From Pardosa pseudoannulata (lineage: Eukaryota; Arthropoda; Arachnida; Araneae; Lycosidae): a DNA stretch of 64,000 nucleotides. The stretch is taken from NCBI GenBank assembly GCA_032207245.1, contig CM063508.1, forward strand, positions 189,632,596 through 189,696,595. The letters are read 5' to 3'. Of this stretch, positions 63,814 to 64,000 are shown piece by piece. The notes below the pieces were generated by a model that was given only the letters and a program-made list of their open reading frames with translations, was not told the DNA's origin and did no database searches. The translations under genes and the position numbers were made by a program. Every line of letters begins with the position of its first letter. The first letter of the stretch is position 1.

Positions 63814-63950
63814 CTGGCGACTGCTTGATCTCTGACTTCCCAGGCTTTCTTGACCACTTGGTCTTTGGCCAGGCTGCTGTTACTCATGTCGCTCTGTAGT
63901 TGGTCACGGGATTCTCTCAACGCTGTCAGCTCTGTTTCTTGTAGAGTCAA
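63814..63950 (-). CDS. Antepenultimate exon (first in window) of BICDR-like adaptor
   Basis: 137 nt, read in phase 0 from a TTTGTGTTTAACAG acceptor to a GTAAGATTAG donor. It encodes 45 codons starting LTLQETELTALRES, continuing through SSLAKDQVVKKAWEVRDQ and ending in AVA, plus AG of an Arg codon finished by the next exon. Residues are mostly Lys, Glu, Gln, Asp and Leu with heptad-like Leu/Val spacing, so a coiled coil is likely. The block around AKDQVVKKAW is the part that most recalls BICD-related proteins. The other two frames of this interval do not join the next exon. Upstream exons lie beyond the window. Confidence 0.75.
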
Positions 63951-64000
63951 CTGTTAAACACAAAGGGAATCGATACTTCAAATGCACAGTAAAATAATCC

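Larger units (their letters stand above)
59749..63950 (-). other. Gene span: 3' part of a BICD-related (BICDR/BICDL-like) dynein adaptor gene
   Basis: Three minus-strand exons join in frame: 45 codons plus AG, then G plus 40 codons, then 53 codons and TGA, giving 139 residues. All boundaries are GT-AG, with donors GTAAGATTAG and GTAAGTTTG and acceptors ending TTTAACAG, TTTTCAG and TTTCAG. The joined protein is a continuous charged, Gln/Glu/Leu-rich coiled coil followed by a short basic, Pro-containing tail. From memory, the core (for example ELARTRIDVMHINSQL and QQKVELSQQLEQW) resembles the conserved C-terminal coiled coil of BICD-related adaptors, cytoplasmic proteins that link cargo such as Rab-bearing vesicles to dynein-dynactin. 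The gene continues past the right edge of the window; N-terminal parts are not visible. A different coiled-coil adaptor remains possible. Confidence 0.62.

Noticed and set aside
1..64000. tRNA, rRNA and telomeric TTAGG-type repeats
   Set aside because: Looked for on both strands by eye and not seen; structural RNA search programs could not be run.

Overview
This window looks like metazoan, probably arthropod, nuclear DNA. The support is a spliced, intron-containing minus-strand gene with GT-AG boundaries, a decayed Tc1-type transposon inside one of its introns, AT-rich sequence throughout, and a huge tandem satellite. The wording of the Tc1 copy recalls copies I associate with spider genomes, but that is memory and not a search, so class-level placement is weak. 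No bacterial-style genes, CRISPR array, rRNA or tRNA were seen.

Layout. (1) Bases 1 to about 56,005 are one uninterrupted head-to-tail satellite array, about 300 copies of a 185-bp monomer (about 33% G+C, counted on one consensus copy). The array is already running at base 1, so it extends beyond the left edge. Monomers are very similar up to about 54,910. They then decay over the last six or so copies, which makes this a true array edge. Variation sits at a few fixed sites; a 51-bp stretch of each monomer is almost invariant and survives even in the decayed edge copies. Each monomer also carries four A-tracts spaced 11, 11 and 12 bp apart, which predicts bent DNA. Variant composition changes at about 37-39 kb, so the array has at least two differently homogenised domains. 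The features suit a centromeric or pericentromeric satellite, but nothing here proves that role.

(2) 56,006-59,748 is AT-rich spacer with no convincing gene. It holds one perfect short hairpin, a weak TATA/initiator candidate followed by a 67-codon ORF, and a TA/ATGT microsatellite.

(3) 59,749-63,950 is the 3' end of a minus-strand gene that enters from beyond the right edge. Three exons (63,814-63,950; 61,833-61,953; 59,749-59,910) join in frame to give the last 139 residues of a coiled-coil protein. The sequence most resembles the C-terminal end of BICD-related dynein adaptors (BICDR/BICDL). The two introns of about 1.9 kb carry mobile-element debris: an antisense Tc1 transposase pseudogene and an acidic-serine ORF remnant in the last intron, and a TTAA-bounded candidate piggyBac-like MITE in the upstream one.

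The gene and the satellite do not obviously work together. What is notable is their closeness: the stop codon lies about 3.7 kb from the array edge, so the gene's 3' end faces a heterochromatin-type block.
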